This document shows, in pieces, positions 31,001 to 40,345 of a stretch of DNA of 64,000 bases. How positions within the stretch are numbered: position 1 is the first letter of the stretch; each line of letters opens with the position of its first letter. Origin of the DNA: an uncultured Saccharospirillaceae bacterium (GTDB taxonomy: Bacteria > Pseudomonadota > Gammaproteobacteria > Pseudomonadales > Oceanobacteraceae). Below the pieces are notes generated by a model. That model ran no database searches. It saw nothing but the letters and a program-made list of their open reading frames with translations, and had not been told where the DNA came from. Both the position numbers and the translations under genes were made by a program. The DNA lies in assembly GCA_947503895.1 (NCBI GenBank), contig CANNFT010000001.1, positions 580,343-644,342 on the forward strand, given 5' to 3'.

Positions 31001-31403
31001 CCGCATCACTGAACGGGGTGGGGTATTGGGCGCGATGGATACGATGTATCAGCGAAGCAAAATCCAGGATGAATCTATGTATTATGAGCACAAAAAACAT
31101 GATGGATCATTGCCATTGGTGGGCGTCAATACCTATTTAGCCGAAGAGGCAGAAGACATCTCAGGCAACCTTGAACTGGCTCGCTCTACCGAAGACGAAA
31201 AAAACCAGCAAATTGACAACATTGAACGTTTTCATGGTCGCCATCAAACGTCACTGCAAACCGCTTTATCCACGCTGCAATCGGTTGCGATGGCACGAGG
31301 CAACACATTCGAAGCGTTAATGGAAACGGTAAAAGTGGCGTCGCTGGGTCAAATATCAAATGCGCTTTACGTCGCCGGCGGTGAATATCGTCGAAATATG
31401 TAA
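28002..31403 (+). CDS. icmF: Fused isobutyryl-CoA mutase IcmF
   Basis: About 1133 residues in the IcmF order. The B12-binding domain comes first with DGHDAA (residues 19-24; His is the lower cobalt ligand), then SYQGGH and GGGGG. Next is a MeaB-like GTPase chaperone with P-loop [12 protein letters not shown] (about 194-205) and the NKFEKPG motif. The large mutase barrel follows, from about residue 560. The enzyme interconverts isobutyryl-CoA and n-butyryl-CoA with adenosylcobalamin, and relatives also act on pivalyl- or isovaleryl-CoA. The ATG at 28002 follows AGGA with 8 nt between; an ATG at 27987 is an alternative. It is monocistronic. Confidence 0.95.
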   Translation: MSERLNPPLRFVTAASLFDGHDAAINIMRRLIQDKGVEVIHLGHNRSVDDVLRAAIQEDADAICLSSYQGGHNEYFKYLVDRLKELDAGHIRVFGGGGGTITPEEIQVLQTYGVERIYHPNDGMNMGLLGMIDDVVSRAHQHQRPAALPDRLKHNDLSIAQTLSSIEDQAINRDQINLLREEWQHAEYRAPVMGITGTGGAGKSSLTDEILGRFGHYLPELKVAVLAVDPTRRRTGGALLGDRIRMNSLRNPNLYMRSIATRRQHAATSEMLNDAINFLRTAGFDLVIVETAGIGQSDSEIVDMVDLSTYVMTSEFGAASQLEKIDMLDFADLIVINKFEKPGSQDALRDVRKQWRRNHNEFTKADHEIPVFPTIASQFNDPGVTWLFNQIIEHIKPKTPKHQKWQLEQSFEQLIPEGTSIIPGKRVRYLAEIATTGRAEQDRIQQQSVCAQQTQHFYEVLKELNDPCLPQVLCDYTNDELQEACEFSLIRQRYHSHLNSLDSDVTSALKEWPQHKRGVSQEHYQYQVRNKEITGENYRESLSHSRIPKVAAPESNDWGSLTSFLLKENLPGQYPYTAGVFPYRREGEDPIRMFAGEGTPERTNRRFHYLSLGQPAARLSTAFDSVTLYGENPAPRPDIYGKVGNSGVSIASLDDMKKLYSGFDLCSPTTSVSMTINGPAPIILAFYMNAAIDQQIEKFLKETGEWSATQTKIDQWFKKAGKERPRYAGELPEGNTGLGLGLLGITGDNLVDKETYHRIKKETLSMVRGTVQADILKEDQAQNTCIFSTEFAMHMMGDIQQYFIDNNVRNFYSVSISGYHIAEAGANPISQLAFTLSNGFTIAEYYLSRGMHIDDFAPNLSFFFSNGMDPEYAVIGRVARRIWSRAMKHLYQANERSQKLKYHIQTSGRSLHAQEIQFNDIRTTLQAMYALFDNCNSLHTNAYDEAITTPTEESVRRAVAIQLIINKELGLNYCENPWQGSFLIDQLTDLVEESVYQEFDRITERGGVLGAMDTMYQRSKIQDESMYYEHKKHDGSLPLVGVNTYLAEEAEDISGNLELARSTEDEKNQQIDNIERFHGRHQTSLQTALSTLQSVAMARGNTFEALMETVKVASLGQISNALYVAGGEYRRNM

Positions 31404-31540
31404 CCGTTCAGTCGACTAATGGCACGTTTCCCCTTCTTCGATTCGGCCGGTCATCCGACCTGTCTAGTTAGAGGGGGCAAACTTTCGCTGCCAAAGCGGT
31501 ATTTGACTAATCGCACTTCGTAAGTATTACCTCATTTCGT

Positions 31541-31566
31541 AACCCATTGTTTATAAAGGGTTTTTT
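31541..31566 (+). terminator. Possible terminator after icmF
   Basis: AACCC pairs with GGGTT (5 bp) around a 12-nt loop, followed by TTTT. The stem is short and it lies 138 bp after the icmF stop, so support is modest. Confidence 0.45.
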
Positions 31567-31795
31567 AAATACTTCATTTCCTCAGAATGGGCTTTTATCT
31601 CACTTTTACTACTGCCTTATCGCCAGCTCACCACACTCCTCGAAGAAATGACCGGACATTTTCGAAAAATTTGCAAAATTACCAGAGAATTCGGTTTTAT
31701 TTAGCTTGAAAGAGTACTAACATGCTCGGGTATTGCTGGGCGTGACTAAATGCCAAGTAACAAAGAGTGTGCTACGTTCGCGTGGCTGAATTAAC

Positions 31796-31812
31796 GCTGA
31801 CATTATGTCAGC
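31796..31812 (+). promoter_or_regulatory. Leader hairpin before the csp ribosome site
   Basis: A perfect 7-bp stem GCTGACA/TGTCAGC with a TTA loop ends 23 nt before the csp ATG. Cold-shock mRNAs often have leaders that refold with temperature. The role here is inferred from position. Confidence 0.4.
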
Positions 31813-31835
31813 AACGAAAGAGAGATAGAAAGAAC

Positions 31836-32045
31836 ATGTCTAACCAAGTTACTGGCATTGTAAAATGGTTCAATGACGAGAAAGGATTCGGCTTTATTCA
31901 GCAAGAAGGTGGTAAAGACGTTTTTGTTCACTTCAGTGCAATCAACGGTTCAGGCCGTAAAACGTTGACTGAAGGTCAACAGGTCACGATGACCGTTACT
32001 CAAGGTGCCAAAGGCCCTCAAGCTGAAGACGTCAACCCAGCGTAA
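31836..32045 (+). CDS. Cold-shock protein (CspA family)
   Basis: 69 residues: a single cold-shock domain with [17 protein letters not shown] (RNP1 is KGFGFI) and DVFVHFSAI (RNP2). It binds single-stranded nucleic acid and melts RNA structure. The ATG at 31836 is preceded by the purine-rich GAGAGATAGAAAGAAC and gives the normal family N-terminus ([11 protein letters not shown]). Which paralogue (CspA, CspD or CspE type) cannot be told. It is a single-gene unit with a hairpin just after it. Confidence 0.95.
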   Translation: MSNQVTGIVKWFNDEKGFGFIQQEGGKDVFVHFSAINGSGRKTLTEGQQVTMTVTQGAKGPQAEDVNPA

Positions 32046-32053
32046 TCAGTTTT

Positions 32054-32085
32054 AATCGGGGAGCGGCATTTGTTGCTCCCCGATT
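32054..32085 (+). terminator. Hairpin after csp
   Basis: An 11-bp stem, AATCGGGGAGC with GCTCCCCGATT, starts 9 nt after the stop. The U-tract after it is poor, but position and stem strength fit a terminator or 3' stabiliser. Confidence 0.7.
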
Positions 32086-32386
32086 GCATTCCCTCCTTTG
32101 CTCGACCATATACCCCTCTACTCACCGCTTTAACCGTTCTAACCCAAGTTTCATCTCCATGCTCCTAGCTTCAACTGAATGTCTACTGAGGTATCACGCA
32201 TTTCCCCCTCCACACATAGCAACACATCACAAAACCCCATTTCTTTTCCTCTGTTCTCAACTGTGCTGCAACATGAAAGGTAAACTGCACTTTGAATGGA
32301 TACAGATGGCTCTTTAGTATGAGCAAAAGCATTAGGCATCCTCAACGTTTCCGAGGGTAATCGCCCCATTTAACAAGGAGTTCTCA

Positions 32387-33007
32387 GTGCCAGAGCCCAT
32401 TCTTTCTCACGAAATCAACGATATACACATTTTTATAGAGCAATATAGCTTCGGTGCACTGGTTTCATCGGACCTAGATGTCACACACATCCCATTCATC
32501 CTTCATAAGCATGAAGGCAGCAAGGGCACGTTGTATGCGCATTTTAATCGGGGAAACGCGCACTGGAAGCATATCGATGGCGAAAAAGTCACCGTGATTT
32601 TTACCGGACCGCACGCCTACATATCCCCTTCTTGGTACGCTCAAGGGCCGGCCGTTCCTACTTGGAACTATGTGACAGCACAAATAAAAGGGACAACACA
32701 ACAATTACCACCCGAAGATAATGCTGCATTAGTGGAGGCAATGGTTAAGAAATACGAGCCTCATTTGCTGGATGATCGCACCATTATCACCGAGGCATAC
32801 CAAGCCAAGCTTTTGAAGGCGATCGTCAGCGTAAAAATTGAAATCTCAGATGCGCAATTGATTCGTAAACTGGGGCAGTCTCGTTCGAATGCAGATCAGT
32901 TAGGGGTCATGACAGGCCTCGAAAATACAGAACGCCTTGAAGAGCACGCATTAAAACAGTATATGACCCTGACAGGAATTGGAGCCGGGACTACTCACGC
33001 TGATTAA
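32387..33007 (+). CDS. PaiB-family FMN-binding protein
   Basis: 206 residues starting with GTG, placed by a perfect AAGGAG 6 nt upstream. It shows the PaiB pattern: FGALVSSDLDVTHIPFILH, GTLYAHFNRGNAHWK, VIFTGPHAYISPSWYA and VPTWNYVTAQIKG. The split-barrel fold binds FMN. The family is annotated as a negative regulator of sporulation and protease genes from Bacillus PaiB, but in proteobacteria it is more likely a flavin or haem-related protein. It stands alone, convergent with the next lipoprotein gene. Confidence 0.88.
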   Translation: MPEPILSHEINDIHIFIEQYSFGALVSSDLDVTHIPFILHKHEGSKGTLYAHFNRGNAHWKHIDGEKVTVIFTGPHAYISPSWYAQGPAVPTWNYVTAQIKGTTQQLPPEDNAALVEAMVKKYEPHLLDDRTIITEAYQAKLLKAIVSVKIEISDAQLIRKLGQSRSNADQLGVMTGLENTERLEEHALKQYMTLTGIGAGTTHAD

Positions 33008-33055
33008 GTACGCGTTGCACCGATTAAGTATGACCCTTTTCAGAGTGCGCTTTAA

Positions 33056-34150
33056 TCAAAGAGGCAGGATCGTTATATCTAAACGCAACAGATCAAAGCT
33101 TGGATGATCGCCAGAATAATCAAATTCTGGATCATTCAAGGCTGCGTTGCTTTGCACGGCGGTGTACTGGTTGTAACTAGGCATATAATCAATGGTGGGC
33201 TCAGAGTTTATACGTGCATAGGATTGCACATGGACCTGAGTTTCATGCGTCAAACGACCCAAACCTTCCAATAGGCCATCACCAAATTTAAACACGATCG
33301 CATTACCATGAACACTGTGGTCAATCGGAACACTTAACTGATGCGCCCCTCTCTGCAGAACTTTAAGTGTTGCAGGTAATTGCTCAAGCGGCATTGCGCT
33401 AGGTACAGCACCATGTCGCTTGGTCCAATCGATACCAATTTCGACATCGCCGTCATTTATTTGAGCGTCATGATTTAAATCAAACGTAATACTCCATTTG
33501 TATTCGAGAAAATCCGTTTCTGTCGACTCTTGGTTAATGTCTATAAATTTAGGAAGACTTGCCAAGGTAATCGACGCCACTATTTCATTATCATGATTGA
33601 ATTCTAAAGGCTCATTTTGGTTTAGATGGCTAAAATCATTATCAATCGACCGCGTATACTGCGACGTTACGCCATTTTCTTGAATTTGAAACATCGAAGG
33701 GAATAGCTCGTAGGGTGTCTGTAAGATTGAATCACCTTGCCCCTCCTCCCTTCGAGAAAAAACCGTCTCACCACTGTTTAACGCAATGATTCGGGTATGT
33801 TTAAACTCTCTAGCCTGATTAAAAATAATGAGTTTGTTATCGCGAATGGCGTACACACCTTCGTAACCATCAGAAGTCTTCATATATCGCTGAGACGGTG
33901 ATAGACCAGCAGAGTAACCTTTAAAATAGTCGCCAGATGCTACGGTATAGAAATTGAAGTGGCCGTCATTAAAACTGATATGACGTTCCACATCTGATAA
34001 ATCACTCTTTTTTGCGATCCACCAATCCCCTTCGAATGACGCCAAATCCTGCTTTTCAACGCTTTGAGCGTCGGATTGACCACCATTTGACTTTAATTTG
34101 CAGCCTACAAGCATAGCCATCAGTAGGGTTATGATAAGAAAGTTAGTCAT
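33056..34150 (-). CDS. Hypothetical lipoprotein
   Basis: 364 residues. The N-terminal signal MTNFLIITLLMAMLVGC is a clear lipoprotein signal (lipobox LVGC). The rest is soluble, acidic and probably beta-rich, with a DLNHDAQINDGDVEIGIDW segment that resembles a calcium-binding or dockerin-like loop (Asp/Asn at alternating positions). No family is recognised. It is probably attached to the outer membrane facing the periplasm or surface. The gene is isolated from the SulP gene by 226 bp with no obvious promoter motif. Confidence 0.65.
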   Translation of the reverse strand: MTNFLIITLLMAMLVGCKLKSNGGQSDAQSVEKQDLASFEGDWWIAKKSDLSDVERHISFNDGHFNFYTVASGDYFKGYSAGLSPSQRYMKTSDGYEGVYAIRDNKLIIFNQAREFKHTRIIALNSGETVFSRREEGQGDSILQTPYELFPSMFQIQENGVTSQYTRSIDNDFSHLNQNEPLEFNHDNEIVASITLASLPKFIDINQESTETDFLEYKWSITFDLNHDAQINDGDVEIGIDWTKRHGAVPSAMPLEQLPATLKVLQRGAHQLSVPIDHSVHGNAIVFKFGDGLLEGLGRLTHETQVHVQSYARINSEPTIDYMPSYNQYTAVQSNAALNDPEFDYSGDHPSFDLLRLDITILPL

Positions 34151-34376
34151 GAAAACTCATTAAAATGGTGAGGCTGCTCAATAGAGCTAAATTTTATTTG
34201 AGGCTTAACGTTTGATCAATGTCGCACTTCGTAATGAAGCCAGATATCTCAGTAGAGGTGATCCAGTTATCGGTGTGTGCGTTAACGCTTAGTCGTTTTG
34301 CTGCTCACAGACCGGCTTGAACAAAGTGAAGCGCCGCCTACGGAAACAGCACATGATCAAAACCGCTAAGCGTGCG

Positions 34377-36140
34377 CTAAATCTTCTTCAAAGCCAGCCA
34401 AGCTTGGTATTGGCTCATAAACACCTGTCCAGATAAATGCTTCAATAAATGACTTCGTTGAAGCTGATCCATCACAGGGCCTTTTACTTCAGATAAGTGA
34501 AAGGCAACTCCCCGATCAATTAAACGCGAATTGACAGCTTCTAGGCTCTCTATCGCTGAAGCATCAATGACATTGACCGCAGGGCACACCAATATAACGT
34601 GTTCAACCAGAGTATTGTCAGCGACCAAATCGTATATTCTGTCTTCTAAATAACGTGCATTAGCAAAATACAAACTTTCATCAACACGTAAAGCGATTAA
34701 TCGAGGGTCTGTTTCCACGTCATATCGCTCTACATTTCTAAAATGCTCGGTACCTGAAACTCTACCCAAAATGGCACTGTGCGGCTTGCTCGTGCGGTAT
34801 AAATGCAACAATACAGAAAGTGAGACACCGAGTAATAATCCTATTTCAACGCCTTGAAACAGCGTAAAAAACAATGTGGTAAACATGGATGCAAAATCTA
34901 CTCTGGAATAGCGCCAAGTTCTTTTGAATCCACGAATATCAATTAAGGTCAAAGTGGAAACTACGATCGTAGCTGCCAGTGTTGCCTTAGGAAGAAAATA
35001 GATCAGCGGAGTAAAAAATAAGATCACCATCGACACCCCAAAGGCTGCAAAAATTCCGGCCATCGGGGTCACTGCACCCGCTTCAAAATTGACAACCGAA
35101 CGTGAAAGCCCCCCCGCTACAGGCATACCACCGGAGAAACCGGCACAAACATTAGCATAACCTAGCCCCATTAATTCTTGATCTGGCTCGATCCGCTGTC
35201 GCTTTTTAGCCGCCAATGTTTGGGCAATTGAGATACTTTCAACAAATCCAATAATACTGATCAGCAGTGCTGAAAGCAGCATATCTTGCCATTGATCAAC
35301 AGACCAATAACCTAATGTTTCACTTAAGTGGATCATGCTCGGCAACCCTGATGGAACACTGCCGACAATGGCAACCCCCTTCTGATCTAGGCCCATGAGC
35401 CAGACGATGAAAGTCGTTAATATAACAGCGATTACAGGTAAAGTTTTCACCATTATTCCAACCCCTACCAGCGACCACTTACCACTGCCCTGCGATTTCC
35501 TTGTGAGATATCGACCGCCCAATAGTCTTGGCACTACTAATAAAGCAAGCGTAAAAATGCTTAAGGCTATCGTGATTAGGTGTGCGTCATGAAGCTTAGA
35601 AATAAGCGCAATAACCGTTTCGAGTGTACTTTTCGACCCCGTTTCCACACCGAAAAAGTAACGTATTTGGCTCACGAGAATCACAATCCCTGAAGCCGTA
35701 ATAAATCCCGTCACAACCGGATGGCTTAAAAAGTTTGCGATAAATCCAAGCTTGAACATCCCCATTAGCAGTAATAGCATGCTCACTAATAATGTAATGG
35801 TTACCGCTGCCATGACCATTTCTTCGGCATTCGGCAGTTGTAAATTTCGAACCGCCACTGCGGTCATTAATGAAAGAATCGCCACCGGCCCCACTGACAT
35901 TGTACGGCTACTGCCAAAAATTCCGTATGCGATCAATGGCAGAATACAGGAATACAACCCCACTTCGGGTGGCAAACCCGCTAACATGGCATACGCCAAA
36001 GATTGCGGAATTAATAAGACCGTCACGATGCCTGCGGCCATCAAATCTTGATGTAATATCCGCCTATCATAGGTTCGCGCCCATTCTGAAATGGGCGCTT
36101 TAATTTTAATTCTAAAAGGCTTTTTGGATCGAAATGTCAT
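34377..36140 (-). CDS. SulP-family anion transporter with STAS domain
   Basis: 587 residues: about 11-12 membrane segments from residue 30, with the SulP signature region near AGIVTVLLIPQSLAYAMLAG and GVSMVILFFTPLIYFLPKA. A cytoplasmic STAS domain lies in the last 110 residues (LIALRVDESLYFANARYLED, VILVCPAVNVIDASAIESLE). The family moves sulfate, bicarbonate or related anions across the inner membrane. It begins 9 bp after the sulfide:quinone oxidoreductase fusion, so it may carry sulfate or sulfite made by that operon. The exact ion is inferred from context only. Confidence 0.9.
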   Translation of the reverse strand: MTFRSKKPFRIKIKAPISEWARTYDRRILHQDLMAAGIVTVLLIPQSLAYAMLAGLPPEVGLYSCILPLIAYGIFGSSRTMSVGPVAILSLMTAVAVRNLQLPNAEEMVMAAVTITLLVSMLLLLMGMFKLGFIANFLSHPVVTGFITASGIVILVSQIRYFFGVETGSKSTLETVIALISKLHDAHLITIALSIFTLALLVVPRLLGGRYLTRKSQGSGKWSLVGVGIMVKTLPVIAVILTTFIVWLMGLDQKGVAIVGSVPSGLPSMIHLSETLGYWSVDQWQDMLLSALLISIIGFVESISIAQTLAAKKRQRIEPDQELMGLGYANVCAGFSGGMPVAGGLSRSVVNFEAGAVTPMAGIFAAFGVSMVILFFTPLIYFLPKATLAATIVVSTLTLIDIRGFKRTWRYSRVDFASMFTTLFFTLFQGVEIGLLLGVSLSVLLHLYRTSKPHSAILGRVSGTEHFRNVERYDVETDPRLIALRVDESLYFANARYLEDRIYDLVADNTLVEHVILVCPAVNVIDASAIESLEAVNSRLIDRGVAFHLSEVKGPVMDQLQRSHLLKHLSGQVFMSQYQAWLALKKI

Positions 36141-36149
36141 AGAGACTGA

Positions 36150-37874
36150 CTATTCCTGCTTTGAGGTCATCGTGGTGGGGTCCGCATAGTATTCTGGTTT
36201 GGCCAACCACTCTCGCCCTTTTAACATCAACTGCCAATAAACCTGGGGCAGAAGTTTTGCCTTCAAAAACCAAGATAAACGGCTGGGCTGCTTACCATTG
36301 ATCAACCAGAGCGGGAAAGTTGGTTGCAGCACGCCGCCGTATCCAAATTCAGCTAATACAATTTTCCCCCGCTCCACAGTGAGCGGGCATGAGCCATATC
36401 CAGAGTAATAAGCGTGAGGAAGTTGATCTGTCAGAACGCGAAGTATGTTTTCAGCCACTACAGGGGCTTGCTTACGAACAGCTGCAGCCGTTTTTGCATT
36501 CGGCGTATTGCTAACATCGCCCACAGCAAAGATATTTTCGTACTTTTTATGCTGCAAAGTTTCTGCATTTACGTCGACCCAACCTGCTGAATCGGCTAAC
36601 TCACTATTTGAGATGAAATCGGGTGCACGCTGTGGTGGGCAAACATGAATCATATCAAATGATTTTACGGTTTCCTTAACGTTGCCAGCTGCATCTTTAC
36701 CGGTGAACGTAGCCGTTTTGTTTTCGCCATCTATTTGAGTCAGTGTGGTTTGAAAATTGACGTCTATATCATATTTTTTTACATACTCCATCAGTGCAGG
36801 CACATACTCTGGCACACTAAACATCGCTGCACCTGCCGTACAGAATTGCACATCAATATGGCTTAACACGTTCTGGTTAAGCCAATGATCGCAAGCAAGG
36901 TACATGGCTTTTTGCGGTGCACCGGCACATTTAATTGGCATCGCGGGTTGGGTAAAAATGGCGTTACCTTTTTTCATCGTTCGCAATAATTGATATGTGT
37001 AAGGGGCCATATCGAATCTATAGTTGGAGGTGACACCGTTCGACCCAAGTGACGCCTGTAAACCGGGAATAGCATCCCAGTCTAAAACTAATCCTGCTGC
37101 AATGACGAGTGAGCGGTACCCCACTTTGGAACCATCTTTTAAAATGACTTGATGCTGATCCGCTTTAAAGGCAGACGCCTCTGACTCATAGACTTTTACA
37201 TTGGCAGGAATCACGTCTTCCATCGAACGCATGGTTTGCTGGGCATCAAATACACCCGCCCCCACCAACGTCCAGCCCGGCTGATAATAATGCTCTTGGC
37301 GAGGCTCGATGACAGCTATGTCTAAATCCGGTTGGCGCTTCAATAAACTAGAAATAACGGCAACACCGCCTGCACCGGCTCCGATCACCAGAACATCATG
37401 TCTACGCGTGGGAACATTAAACGGCTTATTGTGGAGTGTATTTTCCTGACAATCGGTCAATCTATCCCTCATCGACTCTAAATTAAACCCAGCGCTCTGA
37501 ACTTGTTGCAAAAGTTCATCCACAGAACGTGTACTGGGCGTCGTTTTAACTTGTGCTAACGCCCATAAAGAAACCGCTCGCTGACCACTTCCACAATAGG
37601 CTAATACTGGCCCTTCGCATTCAGACAAAACATCTTTCAATTGCTCTGCGTCAGCATTGCGTATGTCATTTGGTACAACCGGAATAAAATAAAACTTAAT
37701 CCCTTGATGGGCTGCTGCGGCCTCGATGTCTTTCGAAAAAGGTTGATTGGCACTTTCATTATCCGGACGATGACAAATGATCGTTTTGAAGCCGCGATCT
37801 GCAAGCTGCGAAATATCCTCTTCGAATATTTGGCCAGATACACTGAATTCGGCGTGAATGTTGCGAACTTCCAT
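36150..37874 (-). CDS. DUF442 phosphatase-like / sulfide:quinone oxidoreductase fusion
   Basis: 574 residues. Residues 1-110 are a DUF442 (protein tyrosine phosphatase-like) domain with the loop YCGSGQRA (Cys94, Arg99). From about 158 comes a flavoprotein: FAD-binding GAGAGG (165-170), Cys316 in PIKCAGAPQKA and Cys496 in GYGSCPLTV, which match the two redox cysteines of type II sulfide:quinone oxidoreductases, and VGDVSNTPNAKTAAAVRKQ near 451. The enzyme would oxidise sulfide to persulfide and pass electrons to quinone. In other bacteria DUF442 is often fused to the persulfide dioxygenase instead, so the domain probably handles a sulfane-sulfur intermediate. Same operon as the dioxygenase upstream. 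Confidence 0.9.
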   Translation of the reverse strand: MEVRNIHAEFSVSGQIFEEDISQLADRGFKTIICHRPDNESANQPFSKDIEAAAAHQGIKFYFIPVVPNDIRNADAEQLKDVLSECEGPVLAYCGSGQRAVSLWALAQVKTTPSTRSVDELLQQVQSAGFNLESMRDRLTDCQENTLHNKPFNVPTRRHDVLVIGAGAGGVAVISSLLKRQPDLDIAVIEPRQEHYYQPGWTLVGAGVFDAQQTMRSMEDVIPANVKVYESEASAFKADQHQVILKDGSKVGYRSLVIAAGLVLDWDAIPGLQASLGSNGVTSNYRFDMAPYTYQLLRTMKKGNAIFTQPAMPIKCAGAPQKAMYLACDHWLNQNVLSHIDVQFCTAGAAMFSVPEYVPALMEYVKKYDIDVNFQTTLTQIDGENKTATFTGKDAAGNVKETVKSFDMIHVCPPQRAPDFISNSELADSAGWVDVNAETLQHKKYENIFAVGDVSNTPNAKTAAAVRKQAPVVAENILRVLTDQLPHAYYSGYGSCPLTVERGKIVLAEFGYGGVLQPTFPLWLINGKQPSRLSWFLKAKLLPQVYWQLMLKGREWLAKPEYYADPTTMTSKQE

Positions 37875-38034
37875 AAATCCTCCTAGTGGGTTTTAGGTAG
37901 ACGGTACGGCAAGTCTACAATTGAACAGCAATACGGTGATAAATTAACAAAGACGATCTACAGCAATCGTTAACGGCATTAATTGTTGTGAATAGCCATG
38001 GGACAAACGTTTTTTTGGCTAGCCAGCCCAATGC

Positions 38035-38901
38035 TCAATTAAATAAATTTAAGGGAATTTTTAGATAGTATTGCTGATTATCTTCTTCGGGTGGTAGATG
38101 GCCTGCCCGCATATTAATTTGAACCGAGGGCATCATTAAGTAAGGCATCCCGAGCGATTTGTCGCGCTCGGTGCGCATGTTTACAAACTCTTTTTGACTG
38201 ACATTCATATTTACATGAATATTGCTTAATCTTTCTTCTCCAACGGTAGTCTGGCAAACATAGTTTTCTCTACCGGGCGCTCCATAGTCGTGACACATAA
38301 ACAAAACAACATGGTCAGGCATGGACAATAAACGCTGGATGGATTGGTACAGGGTTTGCGCATCGCCACCAGGAAAATCGCATCGCGCTGTACCGTAATC
38401 CGGCATGAACAACGTGTCACCCACAAAACAGGCATCGTCAAAACGATAAGACATGCAAGCCGGTGTATGGCCAGGTGTATGAATAGCAATGCCTTCTAAT
38501 TGACCGATGCGGATGACATCTTGATCCGCAAATAATGCATCAAATTGACTTCCATCCCGTGCAAACTCGGTCCCTTCATTAAACACCTTGCCAAAAGTCT
38601 CTTGTACTAAGCGGATGTTACTACCAATGCCAATTTGACCACCGAGTAACTCTTTTAGATAAGGTGCTGCAGATAAATGGTCTGCATGGACATGTGTTTC
38701 CAGTATCCATTCAACCTGCAAACCATGACTGGAAACATACTGCACAATTTCATCCGCTGAATCCGTGGTGATGGCACCTGACGGATAATCAAAATTTAAA
38801 ACAGAGTCAATAATGGCGCACGCCTTCGATTCTGGATCTCGAATAACATAACTAAAAGTATGTGTAGGTTCATCGAAGAACCACTTAACGATGGGCCTCA
38901 T
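38035..38901 (-). CDS. Persulfide dioxygenase-like metallo-beta-lactamase fold protein
   Basis: 288 residues. The HxHxDH motif THVHADHL (70-75), later His145 in HTPGHTPACM, Asp162 in CFVGDTLF and the His in FMCHDYGAPG form the metal sites. The long insertion and the GYGxARCDFPGGDA-type element (here YGTARCDFPGGDA) match the ETHE1/Blh persulfide dioxygenases. It would oxidise glutathione persulfide to sulfite using iron and oxygen. It is the first gene of the operon with the SQR fusion (160-bp gap) and SulP. An inverted repeat upstream (38958-38974) may be the control site. Confidence 0.88.
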   Translation of the reverse strand: MRPIVKWFFDEPTHTFSYVIRDPESKACAIIDSVLNFDYPSGAITTDSADEIVQYVSSHGLQVEWILETHVHADHLSAAPYLKELLGGQIGIGSNIRLVQETFGKVFNEGTEFARDGSQFDALFADQDVIRIGQLEGIAIHTPGHTPACMSYRFDDACFVGDTLFMPDYGTARCDFPGGDAQTLYQSIQRLLSMPDHVVLFMCHDYGAPGRENYVCQTTVGEERLSNIHVNMNVSQKEFVNMRTERDKSLGMPYLMMPSVQINMRAGHLPPEEDNQQYYLKIPLNLFN

Positions 38902-39600
38902 TTGCTTCTACCTAGAACGCTCATGGATTCATTTATGCTATCTGTCCTTATATAACCATAAGGAATATTCTTATAACAATTATTTAGATAGACTAGAGGT
39001 TTGTTTCTACAGATACAAGTGCTGCATGGGAATCAGCTCTATATCTCTAGCAACTGCCTGTTCCGCTCATAACGCTAATACAGCCATCCAGCACAAGGTT
39101 AAACAATCATGCTTACTTGCTTGGCACTGAGTTCGGCGCATGACGTCTTTTAACATCGACCTTCATACCAACAAGCGCGCCTTTGAGGATTCCCCCCTTT
39201 ACCTTCGATCGTTAATTAATGGATTAGCCCTAATATGAGATAACGGTAAAGCCAAGCCCCCTTTTTTACGGGAAATACTGGATGGTGAACAACAATAAAT
39301 GCGTCAGAACATTATTTGCCTAGACGAAGGAAGCCCGATCAATATCAACGATTCTAAAGTCCGTTAACATTGAACCTGTCGAGAATAAAGCTGGATATAT
39401 TCTTTGAGCAGCTCGATTTATTAAAAGGATAGCCCAAGCTTTGAAAAACCGATTTTATGAATCAAATTTGATGAGGGGCCGCCTTATAAAAAGCGGCTAA
39501 AACTAAGCGGACATTACAAACTTAAGAACGCCCCACTCTATTCAAAAGAGGAAAGTTTACGCTCTTATCTTTCGCTATTTTAATCTGCTGATGACATATT
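38902..39600. other. Non-coding region upstream of the sulfide operon
   Basis: About 700 bp, AT-rich, with no supported gene. It holds a near-perfect dyad at 38958-38974 in the probable promoter of the dioxygenase gene, and a GCCGC/GCGGC hairpin around 39478-39497 downstream of the Lrp-type gene. Confidence 0.45.
38958..38974 (-). promoter_or_regulatory. Candidate operator upstream of persulfide dioxygenase gene
   Basis: ATAAGGAATATTCTTAT is a dyad broken by a single extra base and lies 57 bp before the start. Sulfide operons are often repressed by ArsR-type BigR/SqrR proteins at AT-rich dyads. No such regulator is in the window, so the assignment is inferred. Confidence 0.35.
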
Positions 39601-40101
39601 TTACCGTAGCTCATCATCTAATAATTCCAACGGTAGCTCCGTTGAGTATTTAAGCTGCGTAATCGACACACTCGAGTGCACTTCTCTAACTGCCGGCATT
39701 TGGGACAAATGACTTCTGAAAAATGTTTCATACCCTTGAATATCTTTAACAACGATTCGCAGTAAAAAATCCATTGTGCCGGTCATGGTGTAGCATTCGG
39801 TCACCTCAGGGAAAGCACAAATCGCTTGTTCGAATTCCCTCAGTGATTGGTCCTCATGACCACTTAGCCGCACATTAACAAATACGACCACACCGAGACC
39901 CAGTTTTTTTGCATCTAATAAAGCTACTCGACGACGAATCAAACCTGCCTCTTCAAGCCGATTTATTCGCCGCCAACAGGGCGATTGAGACAGTCCTACT
40001 CGGCTGGCCACTTCAGCCACTGAAAGCGTCGCATCTTGCTGAAGGATAGACAGGATTTTCCTGTCCACTTTGGTCCATTTTTCAGAGGATAAATCTTCCA
40101 C
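39601..40101 (-). CDS. Lrp/AsnC-family transcriptional regulator
   Basis: 166 residues. The N-terminal helix-turn-helix VDRKILSILQQDATLSVAEV plus ASRVGLSQSPCWRRINRLEE is followed by the RAM effector domain (VFVNVRLSGHEDQSLREFE, TMTGTMDFLLRIVVKD). It is read divergently from the indolepyruvate oxidoreductase/leucine dehydrogenase operon, the classic position for a BkdR/Lrp-like activator that senses branched-chain or aromatic amino acids. Two dyads at 40152-40191 may be its binding sites. Confidence 0.93.
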   Translation of the reverse strand: MEDLSSEKWTKVDRKILSILQQDATLSVAEVASRVGLSQSPCWRRINRLEEAGLIRRRVALLDAKKLGLGVVVFVNVRLSGHEDQSLREFEQAICAFPEVTECYTMTGTMDFLLRIVVKDIQGYETFFRSHLSQMPAVREVHSSVSITQLKYSTELPLELLDDELR

Positions 40102-40151
40102 AAATCACTCTCTATCAGGTTTATTTAGCCTGTAACTTAGGCTCAAACGGC

Positions 40152-40191
40152 CATATTTGCAAGAAATATGCTATTTTCCAGAAGATATAGC
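40152..40191. promoter_or_regulatory. Two adjacent dyads, candidate Lrp-type sites
   Basis: CATATTT-GCAAG-AAATATG (40152-40170) is a perfect 7-bp inverted repeat. It is followed directly by GCTAT...ATAGC (40170-40191). They lie 51-90 bp upstream of the regulator's start codon. Binding by the regulator itself is inferred. Confidence 0.4.
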
Positions 40192-40345
40192 TAGTCCATT
40201 TCGGCTGTGATACAAATTTATGACAGGCCAAGCTGATCGTTCGTGTGATTTTCAAACGAACCCAACAAGACAATGTTTAAATTGGCCTGACCGTGATCAC
40301 GATTGAAAGCCTTTCAAAGTGAAAGCAGCAAACAATAATAAGGTT

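Larger units (their letters stand above)
31404..31835. other. Intergenic region between icmF and csp
   Basis: Holds a weak terminator for icmF (31541-31566) and a long csp leader with a hairpin at 31796-31812. Nothing is coded here; the in-frame extension of the csp frame back to 31767 is leader sequence. Confidence 0.5.
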
